Assembly: GCA_035041965.1 (NCBI GenBank)
Contig: JAPYMA010000750.1
Location: forward strand, 1-64,000
Length of the DNA: 64,000 nucleotides
Direction of reading: 5' to 3'
From: Anisakis pegreffii
Lineage: Eukaryota; Nematoda; Chromadorea; Rhabditida; Anisakidae
Shown: piece after piece, positions 49,413 through 62,145 of the stretch
Layout of the letters: each line of letters starts with the position of its first letter
How positions within the stretch are numbered: the first letter of the stretch is position 1
Translations under genes and position numbers: made by a program
Notes under the pieces: generated by a model
What the model saw: only the letters and a program-made list of their open reading frames with translations
Databases searched by the model: none
Told to the model about the DNA's origin: nothing

Positions 49413-52400
49413 CAACATCATCAATCTGGAAAACTATATGAATTGACAGAATGAACGTGCGAATTAGACATGATATGACTGTGCAAAATTGTGAGAATAT
49501 CTATGATCAATTCCTAAAGCACCGGAAGTTGGAATGAAATGGTACAATTAGCACAAAGCTCAGGATATTTCCCATTAGATACTTCGCTCTTAATTTTTGT
49601 GATGCACAAACAATTTTGCTCTGAATTTTTACGATGTAAGGGTTAAAGTGTAAGATGTTCAATCGCCGCGTCAGCAGAGTACCTCATCAGAACGAGTGCT
49701 TATCTGTGAGATCATTTAGTTCCACGCTGTAGTTGAATGGTCATCGAAGTGACACAGTTCACAGTTGATGTAACAGTGATGTGAGCCACTCTAAAATCTT
49801 GAATAACCAGTATTTTAGCATTGGTAACGGAACCGTGCAAGCAAATTGTAACACATCCGATGGTGCCATCGATCACGTAATTAACAAATACTTTGAAGCA
49901 AAGCAAATTTAAACAATTCGGCCAATGAATTCACGTCTTACAAAGTATAGAAAGTGAAATCAATGATGTCAATTAAATGCTCAATAAAATGGTTTGTTAT
50001 CGATGCCAAGGGATGCAGTTGCGCTCGTAAATCGAGAATGTTTCATTGGATGACGTCCATATATCGAACATCATCAACAAAAAAAAAACAGATTCGAAAA
50101 CAATAAACTGTTTAGTGCACCATTGGTCGGTATAAATGAATTGGTATGACAACTCTTTATTAGAAGGCACACTTAAGATCGTTTGTTGGCGCTATTAGTT
50201 TCGGGAAATTACCTTAATTTTACCTAAATTCAAGTTTAACGTTTATTGGTGTCGAGCTGTATTTTTAGATGGCTTTCATGATGATCGTTTTAGTTTCGTC
50301 CTTCAAGTGAATGAAAAATTTTCATCGATGCGAAAGAATCACTGGAAGTTGGCAGTTTGCTGTGCTTGATGTTGGCAGTTTGCTGTGTATTCATCTCATT
50401 GCTATGCTGATGAGGACAGACATCAGATTACATGCAAAATCCACAGCGTCGTTAGCTAAAAACATGAAATTATTCACCTCTGGGTTTCACAAAGCTTTCA
50501 GCGAGAGGAAATGGTGTAAGCCGATAAGATTTGAGTGCTACAATGTCAAGTCCACAGGTGGAATTGGTCGTAGTGCCCTGCGACGTTTTCGCACGATTAT
50601 TTCATCATGTGTTTCAGTAACTTTGTCTGGGCTAAAGAAAACGCTTGAATGATTCCATTTTCTGATTTTCATTCAGTATATTCACTGAATGGTGTCAGTT
50701 TAGGTGAATAATATTTTTGAGCAGGTTTATTCAAGATGTCACTCGGGAATCCCTTGAATAAATGAGCTGATGCGGTAGCTGGCATAATTATAGCGAGAAA
50801 TAAGCCTGCAAAGAACTCTCTGGACGCTTATCTCTAAGGAGGGAAGACGCCCAGGAAGCAGTTTCTTAGTGCATCCGAAATTTCTTGTTGTTTTAGATAT
50901 GGCATGGAATTTCAGTCACAGTAAGGCTTCGTTAGCTGTGTACGTCCACGCAAGCACGGTTTTTGTGCCTCTGCAAGAAGCGGAGTACTTTTGCGTACAT
51001 GAAACCATCGTTGGAAGGATCACGAAATCTAGAATGGATTAGGTGGGAGGATCAAGCAACTGCAGTTCGTTTTTCAATCAATTACGGACGAAGTTTCATG
51101 TATCGAACGCAAATGACATCCGAATTGTTAATGCGAAAACAGCTGATTGTGAGCAGTATTGCGTTGAGAGGACTAGAAATGAACGTTTGAACTGGGCAAC
51201 AACGACAAGAACGTTTGAGCGTTCTATCACTAGGCGAGGTGGAGTTGATCTGCCATGGATTTAGATGATCTCAACAGGTCGTTGTGGAATATGATATTAC
51301 AGGAGAATTAGTGCAAGCGGTGCTACAGTAACAAGGACACAACTGAATCTTCAATATAAAGTGACTGTATTTCTGTTAAATAATGGAAAATGTTCCGGCT
51401 ATTGGACACTTATTGGGTGTTTCAGCAAAATGAATGCTTTATTTGAAATTTAAAAAAAAAAACATCAAATTAGTCAGATCAACGCCAACCGAAAGAGAAG
51501 CTCATTGAACTATGTAATTGCACGAGACACACACTCGAAGCACACAGAAGCAGGAGATAAAATTTTTTCAAATTCTGTTGTCAAATTTATAACTGTTACG
51601 ATGTCGTTTAGTCGAAACATCGTCATGCTCTTGCTGAGGACTGCAATGCTGAAAGAGCTTATAGAATTATCAGAAAATACTCACTTTTCCCCTTGTAATT
51701 CAGCGATTAGAAGTGAATACTTTTGATCACATATAATCGTGTCGCTTCGAGAGCATTCAAGTCGTATTCAGTTGATGAACGATGCACAGTGAATTAACAC
51801 CTCGAAAAGATCCAGTAAATTTCAGACAGAAATTTGCCATGACGAATGTTTGAGCAGCTTATCCGCTTTCCTCATCACCCTAGCATTTTTCTTAATCATC
51901 CGCTTCAAACTAAGCTTATGAGCTGAACTGAGGTGTGAGGTCTTTTGAAGAGTCGCTTAACACTTCAGGGGAATAATCGCCTTACACTGTGCAACTGACT
52001 TTGAATATTAAACCAACAAGTTATCATCACAGTGATTTACTGATCTTTTCATAAATCCTGATTTTTTGATGCGTTCAGTTCAGATTGAATGAGCGGTGAT
52101 GTACCAAAGTTGCACCCTTAAGACGTTTAAAGCACTTATGACCTAAGAGGTTTGCCTAGTTAAAGTTCATAGACCATTGTGTTTCGATCTGTATTTAAGA
52201 ATGCATAAGGAAATGAAGCAGTATATTCGATTCTCGAACGCTTCGAGACTTGACAGTTCATAATTGAATTCGTGGTGGTCAACAAAGAATAACCATTTGG
52301 GAGGCTAGCAATTGCTTCACCACCCTGCGTATTCTTTACCATTCTGGTCTACTAATGTGAAAATGTGCTGCGTCTATTCTACTCGAAACAATTTCAGTAT

Positions 52401-52449
52401 TTTCTATTGCACCACGTAGCCATCTATCGAGCATTGGTTGTGACGGCAT

Positions 52450-52615
52450 CCGAACAAAATTCCGTTCAGTCGGAGTCCGATCGAATTTAGAATTTGAGAT
52501 TGCGGCATTCGAAATTCCGATCCAACCTCAGAATTGTTTCGTCGGAATCCAAATATACAAATTCGATCGAAATTTGTCGGATTTTTCCGATCGAAGTCGG
52601 TCGAATGCCATCACC
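52450..52615. repeat. Degenerate CGATCGAA/TTCCGATC-type repeat
   Basis: Words such as TCCGATCGAAT, TTCCGATCCAA, TTCGATCGAAA and TTCCGATCGAAG recur about every 30-50 bp. The array is short and diverged. It overlaps the start of an open frame at 52,494-52,739, which I do not regard as a gene. Confidence 0.45.
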
Positions 52616-52954
52616 AGCAATTGACAAGGACCTTATTGTTGCGTTTCAGCATTTGCAGCTAGCATCTGCTAGGTACAAGGGTTGCGTTTTTCTCATGGAA
52701 TATCGGTTTGGGTCATCTCTTCTGGAAACAGATGGATAGACTGTGAGCATTTCCATTTCGCAGGGAATGATTCGGTTATTGCCAACCACAAGTAATCTGT
52801 TCAGAAGAATGATAGAGGAAGATATTTTGCACTTCCGGTCGTCCACAGAATGAATTTGTTTATAGGAAAGCGAATGTGCGCTAAATTGTTCGTATTCATA
52901 GAAAATGCGCTAAACCCCGATGAACATGCTCATTGTCCGTGATCAGAAAGAATG

Positions 52955-52962
52955 ATTTTCAG
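52955..52962 (+). promoter_or_regulatory. Possible trans-splice acceptor of the small secreted gene
   Basis: GATTTTCAG sits four bases before the start codon at 52,967. A TTTTCAG this close to an ATG is typical of nematode spliced-leader acceptors. No spliced-leader evidence is available from genomic sequence alone. Confidence 0.45.
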
Positions 52963-52966
52963 GAGA

Positions 52967-53497
52967 ATGTTGGTGATACTATTTGCAGTTCCATGGTTGC
53001 TGCTGCACGGAGCATTCGCTAAATCCAAACAGCGCAGGTAAATAACAGTTTGCTATAGATTTTATTTGTGCGAAAGAAATTACTCGGAACTGGAATGTTT
53101 CGAAGAGGAAATGTGCACAAAGTAAGTGGGCGGTTGCTACTTTTTAGAGGGATCCTCGACAATGAACATTCAACGGCTTATTCCAGAAAGCATTTCTCGA
53201 TATACGTTAGTGAGAATGGAGATGCGAACAGGTACGGCAATCATTGGAAGCAAACTGAAATTACTGTCATTATGATTGTAACTGGTGAAAGTGATGTTCA
53301 GGCGAAGCGTTTACCGGATGGAACTGATGAAAAAGCCATTGTTCAACTCCAATGATGTCGAACTATACGATGTTTCGAATCAGTTTGGTGATGATGCTCA
53401 TGCAGCTGAAGTGTTCGCCAATCGGCATAAAGTGCGGTTCTCACCTAACAATTTCCTTTCCTTGCCCGTTAGCACTCGAATATTACGTTACGGTTGA
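52967..53497 (+). CDS. Small secreted protein, candidate peptide precursor
   Basis: Three exons (52,967-53,037; 53,148-53,231; 53,302-53,497) all join in phase 2 and give 116 residues. The N-terminus is a clear signal peptide (MLVILFAVPWLLLHGAFA), and a trans-splice-like acceptor lies just upstream. The mature part holds dibasic sites (RR after exon 1 and after exon 2, KK at the start of exon 3) and no cysteine. The last residues are RILRYG followed by the stop, so cleavage and Gly amidation would leave an Arg-Tyr-amide. Nematodes do have RYamide-type neuropeptides, but the rest does not match one I know. A segment inside the first intron (53,077-53,121) is also open but would need introns under 40 bp. 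The protein is otherwise unrecognised. Confidence 0.5.
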
Positions 53498-54351
53498 GTA
53501 CGAACTTGCCTGTTGAATTCGTCGATCATCAATTTCGTCTCAAATACTCGTTCATCAAACTTATCTGAACGATTGTTCTTGAATGAGATGACAAAATTTG
53601 CATATGAAAAAAAAAAACAATCGAACTTTTTCGCGAATGTTTTCATGCGGACATAGGTGACTGTAAGAAAAACCGAGGTTCTCATCATTGTGGAGCGCAG
53701 TTGAAGATCAGCTGAGATCAACTTGCAGATAACCGCAAAAGAAGCACTGCCGTTGTCTCGTTCATGTTTTTTCAGTCCAGTGCAGTGTTTGCTAAGAACA
53801 GCTAGTCATCAGAACTTATTGAACGTTAGTTTTGTGAATTTCACAATATAACTTCTGGGCATTCTTCTGACTCAACTGTCACAGTACTAAAACAATGAAG
53901 AGGATCAATTTGTGTGCTGCAATGAGAGTGAGAAAACACGAACTTACTCATAAAAAGTATTTTTGACGGAGAATTTGTGATTGCCATGGTGCACTCGCTT
54001 TGGTGTCTCACTTACTGCATGTAAAGATGAATTTTTGCTCAATTAGGCACGCTCTAGAGGTTTATAGCTGATTGAATATAAATTTCAATGCCATAAACTA
54101 AGCAATGTTCTAGTCCAATGAACGCGGCACGATCAGTCAATTGCATACACTCTATCTGCTTCATACTAAATTTCTTCATTATATTTTGAGGCGATTTGAA
54201 ACTCGCTTCAATGCTCAATTGTTTAGGTCACTTCGAAATAGGCAAATCGATCGTATTTTTGAGAAAGTATAAAGTTGGCATAGGAGCAGGGATAATTTCT
54301 CCAGAGTTTTGAGGACACAAAAAGAATCTCGTCAATGAAAAAGTTGGCTTA
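53498..54351. other. Intergenic stretch between convergent genes
   Basis: This separates the small secreted gene (+) from the 3' end of the chemoreceptor gene (-). It is AT-rich with an 11-bp A run at about 53,609, and no feature is supported. Confidence 0.5.
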
Positions 54352-57300
54352 TTACGTTGACCTGATGAAACTTTGACTGATCAGTGAAATGCGTTTCGAA
54401 AAAGAAAACTTGTAAAATTTCCCGTTACAAACGTACACAATAAACATTGCGTGTGACCACTGATAGGAGACTGTGAAAGACACTGAGCTGCAAGCAGAAA
54501 TATCATTGGGATTGGTAATCCAAATTGTAAACGTCAATCCAAACTGCCTCAAAATGTCTTTACAATTTATTTGTTACTCTTCATAAAATGGCAAAAACGA
54601 TACAATGACGTTGCTGCAAACTGATTGCAGCAGCAATCTTTAGCATCGGTTCAGATAAAAATCAGCAATTATTTCATGCATGGTCCTAACATATTGACTA
54701 TCGAAATGATTTTCACTTTGATAGGAAATCAATCCCATGATGGGAAACATTTTTTCTGCAAAGTCGATGCTGGCCTCTAACAGTACTAAGAACAGATTTG
54801 GAACTAGTGTAAGCATAACTACGACATCATTCAACGACTTTACTTCAATGAAGAAATTCATTAATTTTATGTTGCGCAAAACGAACTGTCTTCCTGGATG
54901 ATAGTTGCTCTTTAGGACATTTTTGTTGATGATTTGCATTGTGGTGAGCATTCATTGCAGCTGTCTTTGAGAAGTCATTAACATTTGATATTTCAGAGCA
55001 TTCATTATGATGAGTATAGCCCGTCGATATCTGGAAAACCGACGGTGAGTAAGGGATTAGCAAAGTCGCGAAAGGCAGTAGCGAATGATCAGATGTATAA
55101 CTCGATGAAAGAATTGATCAGATCAGTTTTATACGGCGTTGTTGACCGGAAATTATAAAGTCACCAGTATTACAGTTTCGGAAATAAACAATTTTCGAGA
55201 AATTGTTCGATTCATTTCCTCCTGAAATAACAAACACAATCGCAAGATATATGAAGTGCGGTGTATACACTCCGAGCATCATTGTAAGAGTGCAGAAAAT
55301 CCCCTCCCAAGCCATCCATATTAGCGAATGATTTTAGGCGACATACCAAACATTTATCAAAATACCACAACAGCAAGGATGTGTACTTTAAATGTTAGGA
55401 ACATATAAATCAACTCAAAAGAAAACATGGTAAAGTAATTTTGGCATAAAAACAACGTCTCTGAAATTCCAAAAAAACTATCTTTCAACTGGAAAAAAAT
55501 TCCTAGAAAAGAAACACCCTTCATTTGAAAAACAGCTGATGGATAGGGAAATAATCAACAAATAGGAAAGAACCCTTGAGTTTAAATCAAAAACAAAAAT
55601 AAAATATTTCAATGAAAATTGACAGTGCGTTTAAAAAATATATTTCAGTTGAACACATCGATTTCAAGCATGCAAAACAATTCATTAACGAATAATTCCG
55701 ACAATAACCACACACCGGATGTTATTGTTTACAATGCTTATGACATTACAATAATGAAAGGTGCTACATTCAAACGAATGTTGTCACGTGTTGTTGAAGA
55801 ATATTAATATAAATCGTGCTTCCCCGGGTATATGTCCCTCCCGTTCCATTCCGTCATTCTCCTCTTCAATTTTCTTCAGTCCACATCGAAAAAGAGCGCA
55901 GTTCTGCGGTATATCCCCCCCCTTGTAACTTCAGTGATGATACCTTAAGAAATTTCAATTCGGTCGGAATCTGTACAAATTTCAAAATTTTTTGAGCTAT
56001 TCACAGCAACACGAATTCACAAGTTATGCTTCGACGAGATCAAAAGTATGACTTCGTAACGAAATTTATGAAAAGAATTTTTTTAAATTCACAAATTGAA
56101 GGCGAAGCAAACCAATCTTATTTTGATGCCAGCTCTTTATTCATAACGGCAAATTCGTTCATTAGGATGTGATCACATTTGGTAATTGTACGTGAACTAC
56201 GAACCCGGATTTTGAAATGATCGTAATGTCGCTTTGTCAATTCATGATTGATGAGTGAACTGGTTCGCGGCTTTTGGTGTTCCATTTGCACACATTAAAC
56301 ATTTTCCAATTGACTGAATAAAGCACAGCTACCACTGCGCATCCGTTTTACTCAGCAACTCCGTCGCCAGAAATATCACTCGGTAGCGATACTGCTCGAC
56401 CCTCACACAAACAACCCTGACAATGTCTCTGAGTCTTCGTCAGTGCCTTCCATCCGCAGTGATGCGTCACGAAATGCGCCATACAGCCGATTTCGTTATG
56501 AGCGATGTTGCTTTGTTCCACTTATGAAACTTAATCGACGTCATTGTACCAGCTACCTGAAATGTTCTCATTTTCACCAGTTGCAGATTGTGTCAGATAA
56601 TATGTCAGATTGACTGAATAAAGCACAGACAGCTACAATTGCGCATCCGTTTTATTCAGCAACTGTGATGCCGATAATAAAAAGGAAACCAACCTTTTTA
56701 GGTAGACAAAGTAGCAGATTGAGAAACGCCTTTCTAAGAACAGTGCTAAGGAAAAATCGAGACAGGAAGCTGATCCAGCATAGCGTCAGAAATAAGACAG
56801 TCACAAAGAATCCTTGCCAAGGTTGTGGAAGTGCCACGAAATTTATGGCCACTATAGCTGAAATAAGAAAAATAAATGCGTCAACTGTATTCGACCAACT
56901 CATGTGGAAAGGAACTAAATAACTGCTGACAAAGAAGTCGATGATCAGACTTCAATGTGGTTATCACTGGACGAGAGAATCGACCGTAAAAACATCACCA
57001 TTATAATGAAATATGAAAAAAAAAAAACAAAACATTATGGGTGAGTACGTATGAATGCCAGTGGAAGTAGTCGTTGCGATGTATTTCAAAATTTCGGGAA
57101 CAATCTGAGAATTTTCAACTACAGCCAGCTAGAACGGAGAAAACGGCAATCAGCAAATGAAGTTCTTCGTAAGCCAGCAAGTTATTTTTTCTTTCAAAAT
57201 AGAACCAGGGTCATGCGTAAACGAATGCTGGTTGAAAGCGTGGAGTGAGGGTGGACCTCCTGGACCTGTTTTATCGATGGATTAAATGTGTAAGATGATA

Positions 57301-60300
57301 AGCAGAAGAAAATATTTATCGACCGATTACGGCGACAATCCAATTGACGAAGCAGGATATGAGCAAGTCGAATTCAACAGAGCTTTTCACCCTCTCATGC
57401 TTCAGCTGAGCTGGTAATGCAGCACCACCAATTGTCGTTTTCCTATCAGCTACCAAACGTGTCGTAGATGGCTTGATCTGCTACAAAACTGACTTGATTC
57501 GACCGTTTATTGATTCGATATGTTCCAATTTTTACCACGTTCGACTCAAGAATATTTTACTTCAGAAAATCACTGCCTTGTATTGTTTTGTTGAATCTGC
57601 TCGGGATTTGTCAAAGGGATAAGTCGATTTCATATGCATGTTTTCATTGGAAACATGTCTAACATCTCGCTATGATTGCCTTTGCTTAATTGAGTTAAGT
57701 TAGATTATGTTTGCTTACGTTACGTTAAGTAACTGAATTAGCACAATCGAACTCAACTCAACTAATTGCTTAGTTCAACTAATTGCTTAGTCAACTAATT
57801 GCTTAGTTCAACTAATTGCTTAGTTCAATTAATTGCTTAGTTCAACTAATTGCTTAGTTCAACTAATTGCTTAGTCAACTAATTGCTTAGAACATAGTTA
57901 ACTTGTTATGCTAAAATTGATGTTGTGTTAAAATGACGCGTTATGCCGGAAACATGCGAAACGTTTCAGTGGACAAACAATACAATGAAGCACTTACAAC
58001 AGCCGTTTTACGTGCACGTGCCATCTTCGTCAATGAAATGAATATGATCGTATAAATTGTCAGATTGCTGAAAATGACTAAAATGTTGAAAGTCAGATAG
58101 TAAGTTTCCGTTCCACTGTATTCATACGTTACTCTATCAGCAACCATGCCGTACGATCGAGGATCGAAGTACATTCCAGAAAACCTGAAATGGAATTCTA
58201 TCAGTGTGCATAGTTCGTTAACTGATCACTCGAACTCAGCTATCCTTAACATTTCAACGTCGCCACTTAATTACCAAGTGATCTACAAACAAATAATCAC
58301 TAATTCGCTTGTTGATTCAATGATAAAATTTATGTGAAAATTTGTTCACTTCATTGTTGGAGACAGTGTGTGGGAATTATCCTCCACAGCAATACTTTTG
58401 GTTTCAATGCTGATTGTGCTAATGCAATTTCGCTATCGCCGATTCCCAATCATAGCCATACGTTTTTAATTGTTATTGATATCCCATCATGATAACCACA
58501 TGAATATGGTAGCTCTGACAGCATGATCAGGTGGAAATAAAACAAAGCAGTGGATTGTATTTTCTTTTTGATTCACTTGTTTAAGAGTGTGATAATCAAG
58601 GCCGTTTGCAAACATGGCCAAACATTTGCACGCTTGCACTGTTTGATACACTACGATTAAGCTTCGAAGCCATGAGGAAAAGAGAGAGAGAGGTAATCAG
58701 TTGATTCAATGCGATTTACAACATTGCAAATGCTCCAAATGCTGGATGATTAGGGGTTTGAATTAGACCTGATAAAAATTTCATCGCATGACATTTGGTG
58801 ACCGGCTAGATGCAATTAACTAATCTGCATATTAATCGTAAGACTCCATACGATCAGTTTGTAATATGCTGATTAATTCTTTCGGACGAGATCGCTTTAA
58901 CAAGATCGGTCCGAACATGTCAATATTACATAGCGAACAAAGGAATCAAGTTCGTAATACTTTGCCCATCACATAAAGTAGTCGTTTGTCGAAAAACAGT
59001 CGTCATCTTAGAGGGCAACAACGGCAAACTCATCAACATCTAAATTGGACGGACGATACCATCGAAAGAACAAACTTCAGTACAATTTATGGAAGGTATC
59101 ATGGTGAAGTGGAAATCAGTTTTACGAGCACAAAACAAGATTAATTCTTTGTCGAAAAATCAATGTCAAGTTGAAGTTGCTCTAAATGAGAAATTATTCA
59201 CAGGCATTGGATGAAATTATCAAGTGCATCATACCATGGAAACAGTGTGGCAACGTAGGCTTGCAATAACGCGATTAGCCATACACCTAAGCAAATAAGA
59301 TGACACAGCTTCACTGTCAGTCGTCGAAAGGTTAGTGGTGCCACGATACAGAGCAAGCGAGTGGCTGGTACCGCAACCGACAGATAACTGGATGCCCACC
59401 TTCAACAAAAAACTCTGTTAATCGAACTTCAGTATCACAGCATTTTGTGATGGCAGCTGTGGCACATATTTAATGCTCACTCAAAATCGACTTGCGCAAT
59501 GTTAATGGTCAGTATGAAAGCCTCGCCACTGGAATACATGACCCTGTAAGGTTCTTCGCAGATAAACTTGACATCCAGAAGTTATATCAGGGATTTTAAT
59601 TAAGTATGATTTGCATTTACCATAAATGCTTGAATGTTTCACTTGTTCTTACATACATCACTGCACAAAAGTCGGCTAGATGGCTTGAGCCAGTGTATGA
59701 AAAACAATCATGAAGGATGTAAACCGATGTTCTTGATGTGCAAATTAACTTGATCTGATTGTATCCACACCGATGGCATTCAGTCAGCAAACAAACAAAC
59801 ATATGATGTTAATTTGTAACTAAAGGTTCCTGAGCGAAACATGACGATACAGAAACTTTGAATGGTTGAAATACCTAATGTAACAAAATTCATTAGATAA
59901 TGGGTGGCAGTAATTCGGAGGGTCATATGCACTTGGAGAAATAATACGGAGGTGAACATTCCGGAGTGAAATGTTTCTGGGAGAGAATCTTCTAGTGGCG
60001 ATTCTCTCAACGTCAAAGTTTTCAGAGGCGAACCGCCAGCCAGGAATCTACAACATGCAATTCAATTCATCCCCAGCGGCAGGAACGCGCAGTATCTCAG
60101 AGAATGTATCACACCCTTTTCATAATAATTCCGACTAGTTTCTGATCACAGCGACAGTCGCGAAGAACTTAAAATTAATGTTATTCTGCACAAGAAAATG
60201 TGGAAAATGATGGCAGAAATAGCGACAGACCAGGCCCAATTTGTCAAAACGTATACGTATATTCTTTGATGAGGTGTTGTGATTTCACTGTTCGCCAGAA

Positions 60301-60514
60301 TAACTGCTCCTTCCCAAATGCCGTACTGGAAGAGCAGAAGCACTTCAGCGAACGATTGTTGAGCGAAAAATGAGAACGTGATATAATCTTTTGTCAGTCT
60401 GACGCAAGCAATGATCTCAAATAAATGCGCGACAATTCCAATGCCGGCGTAGATTATGTAAGATACTCCAACAGCGATGTCAGTTGCTGTCAATTCTGTG
60501 CTTGTGTCATTCAT
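54352..60514 (-). CDS. Nematode serpentine chemoreceptor (Srx/Srt-like 7TM GPCR)
   Basis: This is a plasma-membrane receptor, in nematodes usually expressed in sensory neurons. Six exons on the minus strand join in phase: 60,231-60,514; 59,235-59,387; 57,998-58,184; 55,165-55,221; 54,749-54,837; 54,352-54,487, giving about 301 residues. TM1 is near 14-38 and TM2 near 46-72. TM3 spans the first junction (NWA|CYLSVAVPATRLLCIV), and TM4 follows with GVWLIALLQAYVATLFPW. The second extracellular loop has MYFDPRSYG. TM5 is near 175-197 and TM6 is spread over exons 4-5. TM7 is in exon 6 (QWSHAMFIVYV). Exon 1-3 junctions use strong sites (GTATGA, GTAAGT, TTTCAG). Exons 4-6 are weaker, and the exon 5 donor (AAAAAT|GTTTCC) is poor. 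Srx and Srt are both possible. Confidence 0.78.
56310..56675. repeat. Pair of direct repeats of about 65 bp
   Basis: The copies at 56,310-56,372 and 56,608-56,675 share TTGACTGAATAAAGCACAG, GCGCATCCGTTTTA and TCAGCAACT. A 4-bp insertion (GACA) distinguishes the second copy. They lie 298 bp apart inside the chemoreceptor intron. Confidence 0.75.
57757..57890. repeat. Minisatellite of 16-17 bp, eight copies
   Basis: Eight tandem copies of TTCAACTAATTGCTTAG occur, with copies three and eight (and the truncated first) lacking one T. One copy has TTCAATT. Each unit contains the inverted pair AACTAA..TTAGTT around TTGC, so every copy can form a small hairpin. It lies in an intron of the chemoreceptor gene. 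Confidence 0.9.
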
Positions 60515-62145
60515 TCTGCGACGGCGAATTCACGGACTCAGTTCAGTCGTCCAAATTCTTAAAAAAAAGACTTAAGAATGAGGCGAATGCGAGTGCAGTT
60601 TAGTGGTAGAGTCGCGAAATATTAGTCCTAATATATCCATAAACATCACATAATACCTAATGCATTCAAATATAAAATCAGTCATATCACTATATTAACA
60701 CCTAGCTATGCGATGTAGACGATGGATTAATGACATAAATACGGTCGACAACATTAAGTAGATGACAATTATCGACTGCTGCGACTGTGGTAATGCAATA
60801 CCGCAGTAAATGAGTCACAGAATCTTGAACACAGTTCTCAGATGAGTGAAAAGACACGAACAAACCGTCTCTGCCTGAGAAGCAGTATAAGACTGAATCC
60901 AAAGGGAGTTGAATTTCCTAACTTTGAAAAGTTTTGCACTTTGCCAAGGTTTGTGATCGTGAGAAAAACCTCGAATTTTTTTCATTTTCAGTGCTCTGTG
61001 AACAATCCAATGAGCATTTTTTGTCCACACTGTTCACGTTGTTCTCCGTTGCACAGAACAAGACACAACAACAATCGATTAAGCATCAAACTCACAACCT
61101 CTGGCTGTATTTTTGATGAACATTCATCGGCTATGTTCATACGAGTCTTTCGTCGCTAATTTCGTTTTCGGCACTGAAAGTGTTTGTTTCGAAACGGATT
61201 TCTCCAGTAATTTTAACACTCTGTATCGACAAATCAACATCCACTAAGTATTTATGCGAACACATTCATCAGGATGCGATAAGCGATCCCTGGAATCCTG
61301 ATTGATTTCCCCTGTTCCTCATTAAGCTCCTCATTAAATTCCATTTGTATAACAGTATGAACTTAAAGTTGACATATTTCAGCGCCACATCGTAAAACCA
61401 TTGATCACTTTATGGGGTGAAAATGCAACAATAGAAGGTAATTACACCTAGCTATGCGATGTTGGGGATTCCCGCGAGTGAGAAAATGAAACAACGAATT
61501 CAGCGTAATTATCATAATCGTTCTTTGAAAGCGGTACCGTATTCATTTGACTCCCACTGCAAATTCATGAGATTCATCCGTGGGATGAGTGATCAGTTTC
61601 GCAGCGAACAAATTCTCGGGGCGCATTTCGAATTTTTTCCAAACCCAATTTTGCATTTCAAAACATCCGAAATTCGGCGAGTGTCTCGAAACACGATTTT
61701 GCGCTGAAGCAATCAGTTCCACTCGGTAGTGGTTAATGTACATGCGTAACTGATGGGAATTTCAAAATCTTCATTTTTCATTCGTTATTCGAACAAGATA
61801 CCAATCGGAAGTGAACGTGTGAATTGTAATAATGCCGTGAAGGAATCAACGATTAGAGTTGCTGTTCTCAAGCAATTGTTGTTGTCATTACTAAGGCCAA
61901 CAATAGATTGACATGTTTCAGGCCAGTTTATTTCCCTATTTGTAGAACTCGGCCAATTCACGTCAATTTTAAAAGGTCATTTCTTGAAATCCATGCATGA
62001 ACATCTGGCTCATCTTACTGCCTCCTGTGCGGTCTCCTTGCGCAATATCGGAGCTGCCTCATGGGCGCCGGTGCAATATTTTTGTTCGCCAATGGAAACC
62101 TGCTCTAGTTTATCTCTGCTTGTTCTTTTCGCATTCTGGTGATAC
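60515..62145. other. Region upstream of the chemoreceptor gene
   Basis: No confident gene. A 19-bp direct repeat (ACACCTAGCTATGCGATGT) occurs at about 60,699 and 61,446. A plus-strand frame at 61,997-62,239 runs into a strong donor-like TTTTG|GTAAGC at 62,161 within the following inverted repeat, and another frame at about 62,005-62,131 ends in a Cys-rich hydrophobic tail. Neither could be assigned. Confidence 0.35.

Larger units (their letters stand above)
48621..52966. other. Intergenic region between collagen and the small secreted gene
   Basis: No confident gene. A 113-codon frame at 50,311-50,652 contains a 24-bp tandem duplication near 50,348-50,395 (GTTGGCAGTTTGCTGTG twice) and has no recognisable domain. 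Frames at 50,963-51,264 overlap one another and are unresolved. At 52,450-52,610 a run of CGATCGAA/TCCGATC words forms a degenerate repeat. Confidence 0.35.
55222..57997 (-). other. Long third intron of the chemoreceptor gene
   Basis: This 2.8-kb intron holds a minisatellite (57,757-57,890) and a pair of diverged direct repeats (about 56,310-56,372 and 56,608-56,675). It also holds a hydrophobic minus-strand frame at 56,690-56,876 that follows a fine acceptor (TTTTTCTTATTTCAG) but cannot be entered in frame from exon 3. It could be a remnant or alternative transmembrane exon. Confidence 0.55.

Noticed and set aside
56665..56922. An 85-codon plus-strand basic frame
   Set aside because: It is antisense to a hydrophobic minus-strand frame with a good acceptor, and its basic composition is the expected complement of that frame.
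57757..57890. Regular repeat array considered as a CRISPR-like array
   Set aside because: The 16-17 bp units are directly adjacent with no unique spacers, and the context is an intron of a eukaryotic gene.
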